Source: an uncultured Alphaproteobacteria bacterium (lineage in GTDB: Bacteria > Pseudomonadota > Alphaproteobacteria > HIMB59 > GCA-002718135). Taken from it: DNA of 38,118 nucleotides. Below the pieces are notes generated by a model. That model was not told where the DNA came from, did not search any database, and saw nothing but the letters and a program-made list of their open reading frames with translations. Location of the stretch: contig CACGNZ010000012.1 in assembly GCA_902574475.1 (NCBI GenBank), positions 1 through 38,118 of the forward strand, given 5' to 3'. Numbering within the stretch: position 1 is the stretch's first letter; every line of letters starts with the position of its first letter. A program made the translations under genes and the position numbers. Shown one piece after another: positions 8,967 through 18,787 of this stretch.

Positions 8967-10262
8967 CTATTTTTTTAACTTATTATTAATAAAATCAATT
9001 ACAATACTGGATGAAATTTTTTCACTTTCATTATTTTGGCGATTTTTTATTTCTACTAAATTATCTTTTAAATCTCTTTTGCCAATAATAATTTGGTATG
9101 GAATACCAATTAACTCATTATCAGATAATTTTTTTCCTATACTGCAGATTCTATCATCTAAAATGACTTCAATATTATTTTTCATAAAATATTCATAATA
9201 CTCTAATGATTTTGTGGCACAATCTTGATCTTCTGGCATTAAATTAACTATGGAAACCTTAAATGGAGCAACCTCTAAAGGCCACCTAATTCCTTTTTCA
9301 TCATGATAAGCTTCTATAATTGCACCCACAAGTCTTGAAACACCAATGCCATATGACCCCATATGCACTGGAACATTTTTCCCACTTTTATCTTGAACAA
9401 ATGCATTTAATTTCTCAGAATATTTTGTTCCAAAATAAAATATATGACCCACTTCAATACCCTTAGAAATTTTTAAATCTTCATTTGAAATTGGGCAATT
9501 TTTTTCATCATGTTGATCATCAACTGCAGCATAAAATGACTGCAACTCATTTGGGTCTATAGTCTCAGGGTTTAGTGTTTCTAATTTTTTATCATAATAA
9601 AGTGTACTTTCACCAGTCTTAGCTAGTATTTGAAATTCATGACTTAAGTTACCGCCAATTGGTCCTGTTTCTGCTCTTAATGAAATTGGTGTTAAACCCA
9701 TTCTAATAAAAGTTTTTATGTATGCTTTAAACATATTGTCATAAGATTTTTTTGCTTCGTTTTCATCAAGATCAAATGAGTAATTGTCCTTCATTAAGAA
9801 TTCTCTTCCTCGCATTACTCCAAACCTAGGCCTAACTTCATCTCGGAATTTCCATTGAATATGATAAAGATTTTTTGGAAGATCTTTGTAAGAATTTATA
9901 TGTGATTGAAATATATCTGTAATCAATTCTTCATTTGTTGGGCCGTAAAGCATTTCCCTTCCACTTCTATCTGTAATCCTTAACATTTCTTTTCCATAAT
10001 CATCATATCTTCCTGATTTAATCCATAAATCAGAAGATTGAATCGTAGGCATAAGCAGTTCTACTGCTCCTGCATTATTTTGTTCTTCTCTAACAATCTG
10101 TTCAATTTTTTTTAATACAAGTAGACCTAGAGGTAACCAAGAATAAATACCAGCACTAGATTGTTTAATCATTCCAGCCCTGATCATTAATTTATGTGAA
10201 ATTATTTCAGCATCTGATGGTGCATCTTTAATAGTGGGAAGAAAAAAGTTAGAATATTTCAT
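8967..10262 (-). CDS. proS: Prolyl-tRNA synthetase, short form
   Basis: Class II synthetase charging tRNA-Pro. At 431 residues it is the short alphaproteobacterial/mitochondrial-like form: the region between motif 2 (FRDEVRPRFGVMRGREFLMKD) and motif 3 (GSYGIGVSRLVGAIIEA) runs straight through HEFQILAKTGESTLYYDK without the roughly 180-residue editing insertion of E. coli ProRS. A C-terminal anticodon-binding domain (VAPFKVSIVNLMP to the end) is present. The ATG overlaps the TGA of the preceding DUF1467 gene (ATGA). Absence of the editing domain means mischarged Ala-tRNA-Pro would need a free-standing deacylase, not seen in this window. Confidence 0.95.
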   Translation of the reverse strand: MKYSNFFLPTIKDAPSDAEIISHKLMIRAGMIKQSSAGIYSWLPLGLLVLKKIEQIVREEQNNAGAVELLMPTIQSSDLWIKSGRYDDYGKEMLRITDRSGREMLYGPTNEELITDIFQSHINSYKDLPKNLYHIQWKFRDEVRPRFGVMRGREFLMKDNYSFDLDENEAKKSYDNMFKAYIKTFIRMGLTPISLRAETGPIGGNLSHEFQILAKTGESTLYYDKKLETLNPETIDPNELQSFYAAVDDQHDEKNCPISNEDLKISKGIEVGHIFYFGTKYSEKLNAFVQDKSGKNVPVHMGSYGIGVSRLVGAIIEAYHDEKGIRWPLEVAPFKVSIVNLMPEDQDCATKSLEYYEYFMKNNIEVILDDRICSIGKKLSDNELIGIPYQIIIGKRDLKDNLVEIKNRQNNESEKISSSIVIDFINNKLKK

Positions 10263-10492
10263 TTATTAAATATATTTGATAAATCAAATCCAAATAAAAT
10301 CAAAAAAAATAAAATTAAAGCTGATATTAATGAAGTTGCTATAAATTTTATTAGAAGATATGGCTTACTTGGAGCACTTTTTGCATGTCCAGATTCTACT
10401 TTTTGGGGTACTTTTATCTTAATCGGTAGAAGTATGAAAAATAAAATCCACCAAACAAGGATAAAAATTAGAACATGAGTAAATAGTGCCAT
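10259..10492 (-). CDS. DUF1467 family small membrane protein
   Basis: A 77-residue protein with two hydrophobic helices (about residues 4-26 and 47-72) separated by a short polar segment with charged and Ser/Pro residues (VESGHAKSAPSKPYLLIKF). It resembles the DUF1467 proteins found between the ribonuclease J gene and proS in alphaproteobacteria; function unknown. It starts at an ATG that shares one base with the rnj stop (TAATG) and ends in a four-base ATGA overlap with proS, so it is firmly inside the operon. Family assignment rests on size, topology and gene context. Confidence 0.8.
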   Translation of the reverse strand: MALFTHVLIFILVWWILFFILLPIKIKVPQKVESGHAKSAPSKPYLLIKFIATSLISALILFFLILFGFDLSNIFNK

Positions 10493-12165
10493 TAAGATCG
10501 TATTAAATGAACTTCAATTTCTGGTTTTTTTTGAATTGAATTTTTTATAATCTTTCTAAAACTACTTTTAACTAAGTCAGATACTATAAGATCTGATGAT
10601 TTTTGATCTTTGTTAAGTTTTGTATAGTTTTCTATAAAATGTATTTTAAAATCATTTTTAATGTTTTCTTCATCTATCCCCGGCAATCCTTTTAAGGTAA
10701 GTAACATATTTTTATTAACTGAATAGTCTTTATCATTAATAATTATAGAAATTAAAACCAGCCCCTCAAATGAATATTTCCTTCTCTCTTTAATAAATGC
10801 AGATTCAGAGTCGTAAAGATTTTTACCCTCAACAATTAACTTTCCAGTTTCAAATTTTTCTACAATTTTAGGTTCACCTGGTGCAATTTTGAGACATTTT
10901 CCATTTTCTAAAATTTTGGTAAATGGTACTTGTGATGAGTAAGATAATTGTTTATGTGCCTCTAGATGCATTGGTTCACCATGCACAGGAATAGATAAAT
11001 ACGGTTTTGTCCAATTATACATTTGTTTTATTTCATCTGCATAACCATGACCTGAAACATGTACTAAATCATCATCAGCTGTTACTATCTCAACTCTTTG
11101 TCTAATAAGTAAGTTCTTTAAATTATTTATTGATTTTTCATTTCCAGGAATATCTCTAGAACTAAAAATTACTACATCTTGAGGCTCTAAATGTAAATGT
11201 TGATGAGAATTATAAGCTATTCTGAAAAGAGCAGATCTTTTTTCACCCTGACTTCCAGTACAAATTATGACTAAATTTTCTCTTGGTATATAAGAAGCTT
11301 CATCTTCACTGATAAAAATTTCATCATCTGATACATAACCACATTTTCTTGCTACCTCGATATTTTTTTTCATACTTCTACCAACAAGGGCGACCTTTCT
11401 TTTATTTTTTTTTGCTGCTTGAATAATATTTTTCATTCTTGCAATATTTGAAGAAAAACAGGTAACAACAATTCTATTAGAAAATCTTGAAAATATATTT
11501 GTCAATTCATCCCTAACATCACTTTCAGATTCTGATTTACCAGGCACATTTGCATTAGTAGAGTCACCTATTAAGGCAAGTAATCCATCATTTCCTAATT
11601 TTTCAAATTTTTCCTTTGAAAATGAGTCTCCTAAAGTAGGTGAATGATCTATTTTCCAATCAGCAGTATGAAGTAATGATCCGTATGTTGTTTTAATTAC
11701 TATTGCAGTTGGTTCAGGAATTGAATGTGTAGTTGGAATAAAACTTATGTCAAAATTATTGAGTATTAATTTCTTGTCTAGATTTATCTCTTCTAAAGTA
11801 AATCCTTCTACTTTATTGAATTCTTTTAGCCTATTTTCGATAAGAAATTTTGCAAATTTACTTGCATATACAGGACATTTAATTTTATTTGCTAAGAACG
11901 CTACAGCTCCTGCATGATCTTCATGACCATGGCTGATAATAATAGCCTCAAGATTATCTTCTAAACTTTCAATATGATCTATTTTTGGTACCAATAAATC
12001 TACACCAGGAAACCTTTCATCTGCAAATGAAAGACCTAAATCTATCATTATCCATTTTCCATCACATCCGTAAAGATAACAATTTGCACCTATTTCTCCA
12101 ATACCCCCAAGAGATAAAAAGTGTAATCCTTCATTAAAATCATTTAGTTGTAAATTATTACTCAT
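10492..12165 (-). CDS. rnj: Ribonuclease J (metallo-beta-lactamase/beta-CASP RNase)
   Basis: Endo/5'-exoribonuclease for rRNA and mRNA processing. The chosen product has 557 residues (family about 550-560). It shows LSLGGIGEIGANCYLYG near the N-terminus, the zinc motif HGHEDH at residues 79-84, THSIPEPTAIVIKT, the LHTADWKID segment, a beta-CASP domain with STNANVPGKSESE and GHGYADE, and a C-terminal domain. I chose the ATG at 12165, which overlaps the coaX stop by eight bases (ATGAGTAA); the alternative is an in-frame TTG at 12183 adding six residues. It sits between coaX and the DUF1467 gene, the usual alphaproteobacterial place. Confidence 0.93.
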   Translation of the reverse strand: MSNNLQLNDFNEGLHFLSLGGIGEIGANCYLYGCDGKWIMIDLGLSFADERFPGVDLLVPKIDHIESLEDNLEAIIISHGHEDHAGAVAFLANKIKCPVYASKFAKFLIENRLKEFNKVEGFTLEEINLDKKLILNNFDISFIPTTHSIPEPTAIVIKTTYGSLLHTADWKIDHSPTLGDSFSKEKFEKLGNDGLLALIGDSTNANVPGKSESESDVRDELTNIFSRFSNRIVVTCFSSNIARMKNIIQAAKKNKRKVALVGRSMKKNIEVARKCGYVSDDEIFISEDEASYIPRENLVIICTGSQGEKRSALFRIAYNSHQHLHLEPQDVVIFSSRDIPGNEKSINNLKNLLIRQRVEIVTADDDLVHVSGHGYADEIKQMYNWTKPYLSIPVHGEPMHLEAHKQLSYSSQVPFTKILENGKCLKIAPGEPKIVEKFETGKLIVEGKNLYDSESAFIKERRKYSFEGLVLISIIINDKDYSVNKNMLLTLKGLPGIDEENIKNDFKIHFIENYTKLNKDQKSSDLIVSDLVKSSFRKIIKNSIQKKPEIEVHLIRS

Positions 12166-12919
12166 AAAAATGTTTGATACCAATTTCTTTTATTCCTTCT
12201 AATGTCAAATGTTCCATATATATAGGTTTATAAATAATTTTATCCCTAAATATTTTACCTAGACCACCCGTAATATAGACTTTGGGCTTAAAGTTATTCT
12301 CCTTAATAATTTGCTTTAATATGCCATTAACTACATGCAAATAACCAAAATAGAAACCTGATTGAATAGAAGCTGATGTATTATTATTAACAATTTTATT
12401 TGATTTTGAGATTTTTGAAGTTTTTATTAACTCAGCATTTTTTAAAAGCGTCTCCATTGATAGATTAATACCTGGAAAAATTAATCCACCTAAATACTGA
12501 TTATTTTTAATGACATCAAAAGTAGTAGCTGTACCAAAGTCGACAATTATACAGTCTTTAATTTTCTTACTAAATACATAGGCATAGTTTGCTATTCGAT
12601 CACTTCCAATTTGATTTAAATTATAATTGATACTATTTCTAAACGATATTTTTTTTGGATTAATTACATAAAATTTGAATTTATTTTTTTGAAAAATTTT
12701 TTTAAAAATTAAATTTAAAGAAGGTACAACAGAGGACAAGATACAAAATCTATCTTTAAGATTATTAATCAACTTTTTGTTAGATTTAAAAAATTTATTT
12801 ATTTCTTTTTGTGTAATATTGACTTTTTTTTCTGTTTTTAATCTAATAATTTTAATTAATTTATTTTTTGTATAAAAACCTATAACTATATTCGTGTTAC
12901 CTGCATCTATAACAATCAT
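12158..12919 (-). CDS. coaX: Type III pantothenate kinase
   Basis: Catalyses ATP-dependent phosphorylation of pantothenate, the first step of coenzyme A synthesis. The 253-residue protein has the three ASKHA-fold phosphate motifs of type III kinases: DAGNTNIVIG (residues 5-14), DFGTATTFDVI in the middle, and VYITGGLG near the C-terminus, plus GGLIFPGINLSMETL. The Lys-rich composition reflects the A+T bias. The ATG shares one base with the birA stop (TAATG). CoaX is typically next to birA and rnj in this group. Confidence 0.93.
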   Translation of the reverse strand: MIVIDAGNTNIVIGFYTKNKLIKIIRLKTEKKVNITQKEINKFFKSNKKLINNLKDRFCILSSVVPSLNLIFKKIFQKNKFKFYVINPKKISFRNSINYNLNQIGSDRIANYAYVFSKKIKDCIIVDFGTATTFDVIKNNQYLGGLIFPGINLSMETLLKNAELIKTSKISKSNKIVNNNTSASIQSGFYFGYLHVVNGILKQIIKENNFKPKVYITGGLGKIFRDKIIYKPIYMEHLTLEGIKEIGIKHFYE

Positions 12920-13653
12920 TAAATTATTCTAGCATTATATATATTTTCAAAATTAATATTATTTTTTAAAGTGATTGAACCATCTGGGTTAAGATTATGA
13001 AATATTCCTTGTTTTACATTTTGTTCATCAATTTTTAAATTAATATTGCCTCCTAAATATAATAATCTACTTTTATATTCAGTCATAATTTTTTCGTGAT
13101 TATTTAGCAGTTGTTTGAAATTGTTAAAATACTCTTCCATAATTTCATATACAAAATAAAAATTGTTAATTTCTTTATTATATTTATTAATATTTGTTGT
13201 TGGATAATTTTCAATTTTTGGGGAAGATACTATATTAACTCCAAAACCAGTATTTATATATTTATCACTTTTGATACTAAATATTTCAGAAATTATTCCA
13301 GAGATTTTTTCTTTATTAATTAAAATGTCATTTGGCCATTTAATTTGAGTTTTAACATTACAAATATTTTCAATCACAGAACAGATCATATTAGTAATAA
13401 AAGCATTATTTAAAAAATGATTTTCTATTGGCAATATATTTTTAGATAAAATAGAAATATAAACATTATTTTTTGGACTTTCCCAAGTTGTTCCTCGTCT
13501 TCCAAATCCTTTTTTTTGTTCATTTGCCATCAAACATATATTTCTATTATCAATAAGTTTTTTAACCTCTGACATTGTAGAATCTACAGATTCAATAAAA
13601 TGAAAATCAAAATTGTTTTTATCTAATAGATTTTTAATTTTATATAATGACAT
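12919..13653 (-). CDS. birA: Biotin--[acetyl-CoA-carboxylase] ligase, catalytic form without DNA-binding domain
   Basis: Attaches biotin to the biotin carboxyl carrier protein through biotinyl-AMP. The 244-residue protein begins directly in the catalytic domain: FIESVDSTMSE (19-29), the biotinyl-AMP loop with GFGRRGTTWESPKNNVY (about 49-65), and IKWPNDILINKEKISGIISE. A small C-terminal SH3-like domain follows. There is no N-terminal winged-helix, so it is an enzyme and not a bio operon repressor. The ATG at 13653 starts three bases after the nuoN stop, so it follows the nuo operon without a visible terminator. Confidence 0.92.
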   Translation of the reverse strand: MSLYKIKNLLDKNNFDFHFIESVDSTMSEVKKLIDNRNICLMANEQKKGFGRRGTTWESPKNNVYISILSKNILPIENHFLNNAFITNMICSVIENICNVKTQIKWPNDILINKEKISGIISEIFSIKSDKYINTGFGVNIVSSPKIENYPTTNINKYNKEINNFYFVYEIMEEYFNNFKQLLNNHEKIMTEYKSRLLYLGGNINLKIDEQNVKQGIFHNLNPDGSITLKNNINFENIYNARII

Positions 13654-13656
13654 TAA

Positions 13657-15093
13657 TCAAATGGTCAAACTTGCTGATATATTAATCAATAAAGATGGAT
13701 AAAATATAAAACAAATAATTAAAAACAAACTTAAGAACAGAATAATTTTTGATTGAAAAGAAATTTTAAAATTAATTATTCCTTCACTTTTACTTTCGTC
13801 AAAATACATTATCTTAATAATTCTTAAATAATAAAAAGCAGAAATAACACTGGCTAGGACACCAAGAACTGAAAGTACATATAATTCTTGTTCAATTGCA
13901 GCAATGAAAACATAAAACTTTCCAAAAAATCCTATAAATGGAGGGATGCCAGCCATAGATAGCATTATTATTGAAATAGAAAGACTTACGATTGGATTAC
14001 TTTTACTTAACCCTTTTAAATCACTTATATTAATTAAATATTCATTTTTAACTTTTAATGAAAGTAAAATAGCAAAAATAGCAACATTCATTATCATGTA
14101 TGAAAACATATAAATTGATGCTGCTTTAATTCCATCATCATTTGCTGCAACTAAAGCAATTAATATATAACCTATATGTCCGATAGAACTATAAGCTAAT
14201 AATCTTTTAATATTTGACTGTGCTATAGCCGCTATAGCTCCAAGAAACATTGAGGCTATTGATAAAAATAAAATTATTTGACTCCATTCTAAGTAAAAAT
14301 TTTCAAATGGAACTAAGCAAAAACGATAAATTAAAGCTACTGCAGCAATCTTAGGTACAATAGCAAAAAAACCTGTAATTGAATTTGGGGCTCCTTCATA
14401 AACATCGGGAGTCCACATATGGAAAGGTACAGCTGAAACCTTAAAAGCCAAGCCTACCATCACAAATACAAGCCCAAATATTAGACCTAAATTTAAATTA
14501 TCGTATTTTGATAAATAGAAACTTATATCATCAAAATTCATTGAACCAGTAAATCCATAAATTAAGGAGAAACCATACAAAAGTATACCCGAAGATAATG
14601 CTCCTAAAATAAAGTATTTTACTCCTGACTCAGCTGATGAAATTGAATCTCTTTTTATTGCTGCAGCAACATAGAGAGATAAACTTTGTAGTTCTATTGC
14701 TAGATACATAGACATAAGATTATTTGAAGCAATCATTAACATCATCCCTAGTGTTGAAAATAAAAATAAAACAGGAATTTCAAAATTTTTAAGCTTTATG
14801 CCTAAGAAATAATCTTTAGAAATAATGATACTAGCTATAGATCCTGATAGAGCTAAAATTTTAAAAAAATTTATAAAAGAAGAGTGGCTAAATAAACTTT
14901 TATAATTTGCAAAATTTGATTCACTATCATTGTAAACAAGAAAAATGGTTAATAATAAAACGAAAACTGCTAGATTGGAAGTTTGCCTAAATGCATTCTT
15001 TTTTAAAAAAAGACCAAAAAGTAAGCAAACAAAAGAGGAGCATGCTAAAAAAATTTCGGGTATAAAAAAAATATTGTAAATATTATTTAGCAT
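13657..15093 (-). CDS. nuoN: NADH-quinone oxidoreductase subunit N
   Basis: One of the three Mrp-antiporter-like proton-pumping subunits in the membrane arm of complex I. 478 residues, about 14 membrane helices. Family marks include the helix with MYLAIELQSLSLYVAAA (pumping Glu), a Lys-bearing broken-helix region FKVSAVPFHMWTPDVYEGAP, and KRLLAYSSIGHIGYIL. The ATG overlaps the nuoM stop by 11 bases. It is the last gene of a complete nuoA-N run. Function and identity are clear from sequence and order. Confidence 0.96.
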   Translation of the reverse strand: MLNNIYNIFFIPEIFLACSSFVCLLFGLFLKKNAFRQTSNLAVFVLLLTIFLVYNDSESNFANYKSLFSHSSFINFFKILALSGSIASIIISKDYFLGIKLKNFEIPVLFLFSTLGMMLMIASNNLMSMYLAIELQSLSLYVAAAIKRDSISSAESGVKYFILGALSSGILLYGFSLIYGFTGSMNFDDISFYLSKYDNLNLGLIFGLVFVMVGLAFKVSAVPFHMWTPDVYEGAPNSITGFFAIVPKIAAVALIYRFCLVPFENFYLEWSQIILFLSIASMFLGAIAAIAQSNIKRLLAYSSIGHIGYILIALVAANDDGIKAASIYMFSYMIMNVAIFAILLSLKVKNEYLINISDLKGLSKSNPIVSLSISIIMLSMAGIPPFIGFFGKFYVFIAAIEQELYVLSVLGVLASVISAFYYLRIIKIMYFDESKSEGIINFKISFQSKIILFLSLFLIICFIFYPSLLINISASLTI

Positions 15094-16567
15094 TGGCTAT
15101 TTCATAGTTTGTTATAATTAGTTCAAGTGATAATCTCATAGGATCTAAAAATAGATTTGGAAATATACCTAGTAATATTACTGAAATTGCTAAAGGAATT
15201 AATATGATTTTCTCTCTTGTGTTTATATCTAAAATATCTGCAAGTTTATTATTAGTTATGGTGCCAAAAATAATTCTTTTATAAAGGTATAGCATGTAAA
15301 CAGCGGATAATATTATTCCAAAAGCCGCGCCAATAACAACGTAACTTGAAAATTTAAATGCGCCAACAATAACTAAAAATTCTCCAATAAAACCACTAGT
15401 CCCAGGTAATCCAACTGATCCCAGCATAAAAATCATAAATACTGTTGCATAAAGTGGCATTCTTTGAACTAATCCTCCGTAAAATTCAATTTCTCTAGTA
15501 TGCATTCGATCATAAATAACACCAACACATAAAAATAAAGCTGCTGAGACTAGTCCATGACTAATCATTTGCATCATTGCTCCTTCTAAACCTTGTTGAT
15601 TAACTAAAAAAATTCCAATTGTTACAATTCCCATATGAGCAACAGATGAATATGCAATTAGTTTTTTTATATCAGTTTGTGCTAGTGCCACTAACGAAGT
15701 GTATACTATAGCAACTATACTTAATGTCATAATTAAAGGAATAAAAAACTCTGTTGCTTCTGGAAGCATACCTAGAGAGAAACGGATAAAACCATATCCC
15801 CCCATTTTTAAAAGTACTCCGGCTAAAATAACAGATCCAGCCGTTGGAGCTTCAACATGGGCATCGGGCAACCATGTATGAAAAGGCCACATAGGAATTT
15901 TAACTGCAAAGGAAGCAAAGAAGGCAAGCCAAAGAAACAACTGAGTATTATAGGAAAAATAATTACCTTGTAAGAACTCAATACTCATTGAACTTGTATT
16001 TCTATACATCACAATAATAGCAATCAACATGAGTACTGAACCCAAAAGAGTGTAGAGAAAGAATTTAAAAGAAGCATAGATTCTTCTATTGCCTCCCCAT
16101 ATACCTATGATTAGATACATTGGTATTAATACTGCTTCAAAAAAAATATAAAATAAAAGTATGTCTATAGAAGCAAACATTCCAATCATTACAGTCTCTA
16201 AAAATAAAAAAGAAAGCATGTATTCCTTGACTCTTTTTTTAATATTATTCCAACTAGCTAAAATACAAAGTGGGGTCAAAAATGTACTTAATAAAATCAT
16301 AAAAAGTGAAATACCGTCAACTCCAATATGGTAGAAGAAATTAAAATCATCAAACCATCTAAATTTTTCTTCATATTGATAAGACGGATTGGAATAATCA
16401 AATTGTAGCCAGAGTATTAAACTTAAAACAAATGTTCCTAACGTTGTTAGCAAAGCAGCCCATTTAATATTAATTGATGTTAATTCATCTTCTTTAATAA
16501 AAAGAATAATTAAAGCGCCAATTAAAGGTAAAAAAATTATTACTGATACTAACGGCCAGTCAATCAT
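15083..16567 (-). CDS. nuoM: NADH-quinone oxidoreductase subunit M
   Basis: Antiporter-like membrane subunit of complex I, 494 residues with about 14 helices. Recognisable segments: FFEAVLIPMYLIIGIWGG (helix 5 with the conserved Glu), AVKIPMWPFHTWLPDAHVEAPTAGSVILA (conserved Lys and the broken helix), KKLIAYSSVAHMG, and LPGTSGFIGEF. Length agrees with the family (about 500). Its ATG abuts the nuoL stop and its 3' end overlaps nuoN by 11 bases. Confidence 0.97.
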   Translation of the reverse strand: MIDWPLVSVIIFLPLIGALIILFIKEDELTSINIKWAALLTTLGTFVLSLILWLQFDYSNPSYQYEEKFRWFDDFNFFYHIGVDGISLFMILLSTFLTPLCILASWNNIKKRVKEYMLSFLFLETVMIGMFASIDILLFYIFFEAVLIPMYLIIGIWGGNRRIYASFKFFLYTLLGSVLMLIAIIVMYRNTSSMSIEFLQGNYFSYNTQLFLWLAFFASFAVKIPMWPFHTWLPDAHVEAPTAGSVILAGVLLKMGGYGFIRFSLGMLPEATEFFIPLIMTLSIVAIVYTSLVALAQTDIKKLIAYSSVAHMGIVTIGIFLVNQQGLEGAMMQMISHGLVSAALFLCVGVIYDRMHTREIEFYGGLVQRMPLYATVFMIFMLGSVGLPGTSGFIGEFLVIVGAFKFSSYVVIGAAFGIILSAVYMLYLYKRIIFGTITNNKLADILDINTREKIILIPLAISVILLGIFPNLFLDPMRLSLELIITNYEIANAK

Positions 16568-18475
16568 TTAGTAATATAAAAACCATGTTAAAATTATTAC
16601 TAAGCCACCAAGCATAGCAAAAGCATAATGAAACAAATACCCTGATTGAAATAAACTTACATAAGATGAAGATTTTGAAATAATCCAGGAGACCCCGTTT
16701 GGTCCTAAACCATCAATAGTTTTTTCATCCCCTCTTTTCCAGAAAAAGTTTGCTAATTTGAAAAAAGTTAAAACGAATACTTTATGATATAGCTCATCCA
16801 CATACCATTTATTTTTAGAAAGAGAATATAAAGGATCTAAATTATAGGAAAGATTTTTTGCTCTGTTTAAATTATTTGAATATATCAACACACAGACAAG
16901 AATTCCAACTGCAACAGCAGACTTTGATATTAATGATTGTGCAAGAGGAAGATATTTATGAGAACTTTCTGTTAATAATATAGCATTATCCCAAAATTCT
17001 TTTTTATAATATCCAATAAAATAATCAGCAAAGAATATTCCAGAAAAAATAGAACCAATTGCAAGAATAAATAATGGAGCTGTCATTACTAAAGGTGATT
17101 CATGGGCGTGATCATATGTTTGATTATTTGATCTATTTTCACCATGAAATGTTAGGAATAATAATCTCCATGAATAAAAAGCAGTAAGTAAAGCAGTTAA
17201 AATACCTACTAAATATGCAAAGTATGCTATTCCATTTGAAGCATAGAAAGCATTTTCTAAAATACTTTCTTTTGAATAGTAACCAGATAGATATGGGAAA
17301 CCAATAATTGCAAGAGACCCAATCCACATCATTGAGGCAGTAAAAGGTATTTTTTTGAAAAGTCCCCCCATTTTTCTCATATCCTGTTCATGATGCATTG
17401 CGTGAATTACAGAACCTGCCGAAAGAAATAGAAGGGCTTTAAAAAATGCATGAGTTGTTAAGTGAAATATTGATGCATTATAAGCTCCTACACCTGCTGC
17501 AAAAAACATATATCCTAATTGACTGCATGTTGAATATGCAATGACTCGTTTAATATCATTTTGCGTTAAGGCTATAGAGGCAGCAAAAATAGCTGTGGCT
17601 GCACCAATAAAAGTAATGAATAAATTAGTAAATGTCGCAAACTCATAAAGAGGACTCATTCTTGCAACTAAAAATACACCAGCAGTTACCATTGTTGCAG
17701 CATGTATTAGTGCAGATACAGGAGTAGGTCCCTCCATGGCATCTGGCAACCATGTGTGTAAACCTAATTGGGCAGATTTACCCATTGCACCAATGAATAA
17801 AAGAAAGCATAAAAAATCTAAAGTTGGAAAACTGAATGAAAGGAATTGAATTTGATGCTCGCTAAATCGATCCACTTGTGAAAATATACTGTCGAAACTT
17901 ATCGTGCCAAAAATATAAAAAATTCCAGCAATTCCAATTGCGTATCCAAAATCTCCAACTCTGTTTACAACAAATGCTTTTATAGCAGCTTTATTTGCTG
18001 AATCTTTATGGTGCCAAAAACCAATTAATAAATATGAGGCTAGCCCAACACCTTCCCAACCAAAGAACATTTGCAGCAAGTTATTACTTGATACAAGAAC
18101 AAGCATAAAAAAAGTAAATAAGCTTAGATAACCCATAAATCTTATTTTTGATGGATCTTCTTCCATATAACCTATTGAATATAAATGAACACAAGCAGAA
18201 ACAGTTGTAACCACAATGAACATCACAGCAGTTAAAGTGTCTAATCTAATTGACCAATCAACAATAAAGGTTCCAGAAGTGATCCAGTTAAGAATAAAAA
18301 TTATTTCAGTTTCCTTATTATTAATAAACTGAATGAATATTATCCAAGAAAATAAAGTACAAAGAAAAAGGATTGAAGTTGTTGATATTTGATAAACCTT
18401 ATAGTTAAACTGTTTACCGAGTAAAAAACAAAAAAGAAAACCAAGTAGAGGTAAAAATATAATTGAGGTTGCCAT
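16568..18475 (-). CDS. nuoL: NADH-quinone oxidoreductase subunit L
   Basis: Distal antiporter-like subunit of complex I with the long lateral helix. 635 residues, about 16 membrane helices. Family segments include FGWEGVGLASYLLIGFWHHK, GAMGKSAQLGLHTWLPDAMEGPTPVSALIHAATMVTAGVFL, KRVIAYSTCSQLGYMFFAAG and HAFFKALLFLSAGSVIHA. The C-terminal part (about residues 530-635) holds the amphipathic horizontal helix and a final membrane anchor. ATG start; three-base gap after the nuoK stop. Confidence 0.97.
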   Translation of the reverse strand: MATSIIFLPLLGFLFCFLLGKQFNYKVYQISTTSILFLCTLFSWIIFIQFINNKETEIIFILNWITSGTFIVDWSIRLDTLTAVMFIVVTTVSACVHLYSIGYMEEDPSKIRFMGYLSLFTFFMLVLVSSNNLLQMFFGWEGVGLASYLLIGFWHHKDSANKAAIKAFVVNRVGDFGYAIGIAGIFYIFGTISFDSIFSQVDRFSEHQIQFLSFSFPTLDFLCFLLFIGAMGKSAQLGLHTWLPDAMEGPTPVSALIHAATMVTAGVFLVARMSPLYEFATFTNLFITFIGAATAIFAASIALTQNDIKRVIAYSTCSQLGYMFFAAGVGAYNASIFHLTTHAFFKALLFLSAGSVIHAMHHEQDMRKMGGLFKKIPFTASMMWIGSLAIIGFPYLSGYYSKESILENAFYASNGIAYFAYLVGILTALLTAFYSWRLLFLTFHGENRSNNQTYDHAHESPLVMTAPLFILAIGSIFSGIFFADYFIGYYKKEFWDNAILLTESSHKYLPLAQSLISKSAVAVGILVCVLIYSNNLNRAKNLSYNLDPLYSLSKNKWYVDELYHKVFVLTFFKLANFFWKRGDEKTIDGLGPNGVSWIISKSSSYVSLFQSGYLFHYAFAMLGGLVIILTWFLYY

Positions 18476-18478
18476 CTA

Positions 18479-18784
18479 CTATCCCTTAAGCTGATTAATT
18501 TTATTTACTTCTATTGATCCTAAATTTCTAAAAAATACTACAAGTATGGCGAGTCCAATTGCTGCTTCGGCGGCTGCAACAGTAAGTGTAAGCATTGCGA
18601 AGATTTGCCCTGAGATATCATTAATATACGCTGAGAAAGCAATAAAATTAATATTTACCGACAACAAGATGAGTTCTATAGACATTAAAATTATAATTAA
18701 ATTTTTCTTATTTAAAAATATTCCTAAAACACCTAAGGTAAAAATAATTGCGCCGAGAAAAAGATAGTGTTCAAGGGTAATCAT
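18479..18784 (-). CDS. nuoK: NADH-quinone oxidoreductase subunit K
   Basis: Small membrane subunit of complex I, 101 residues with three helices at about 5-24, 29-50 and 61-84. The second helix carries the conserved Glu in [19 protein letters not shown] and the third the second Glu in [13 protein letters not shown]; both belong to the E-channel that links quinone chemistry to pumping. The length is exactly typical. Starts three bases after the nuoJ stop. Confidence 0.96.
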   Translation of the reverse strand: MITLEHYLFLGAIIFTLGVLGIFLNKKNLIIILMSIELILLSVNINFIAFSAYINDISGQIFAMLTLTVAAAEAAIGLAILVVFFRNLGSIEVNKINQLKG

Positions 18785-18787
18785 TAA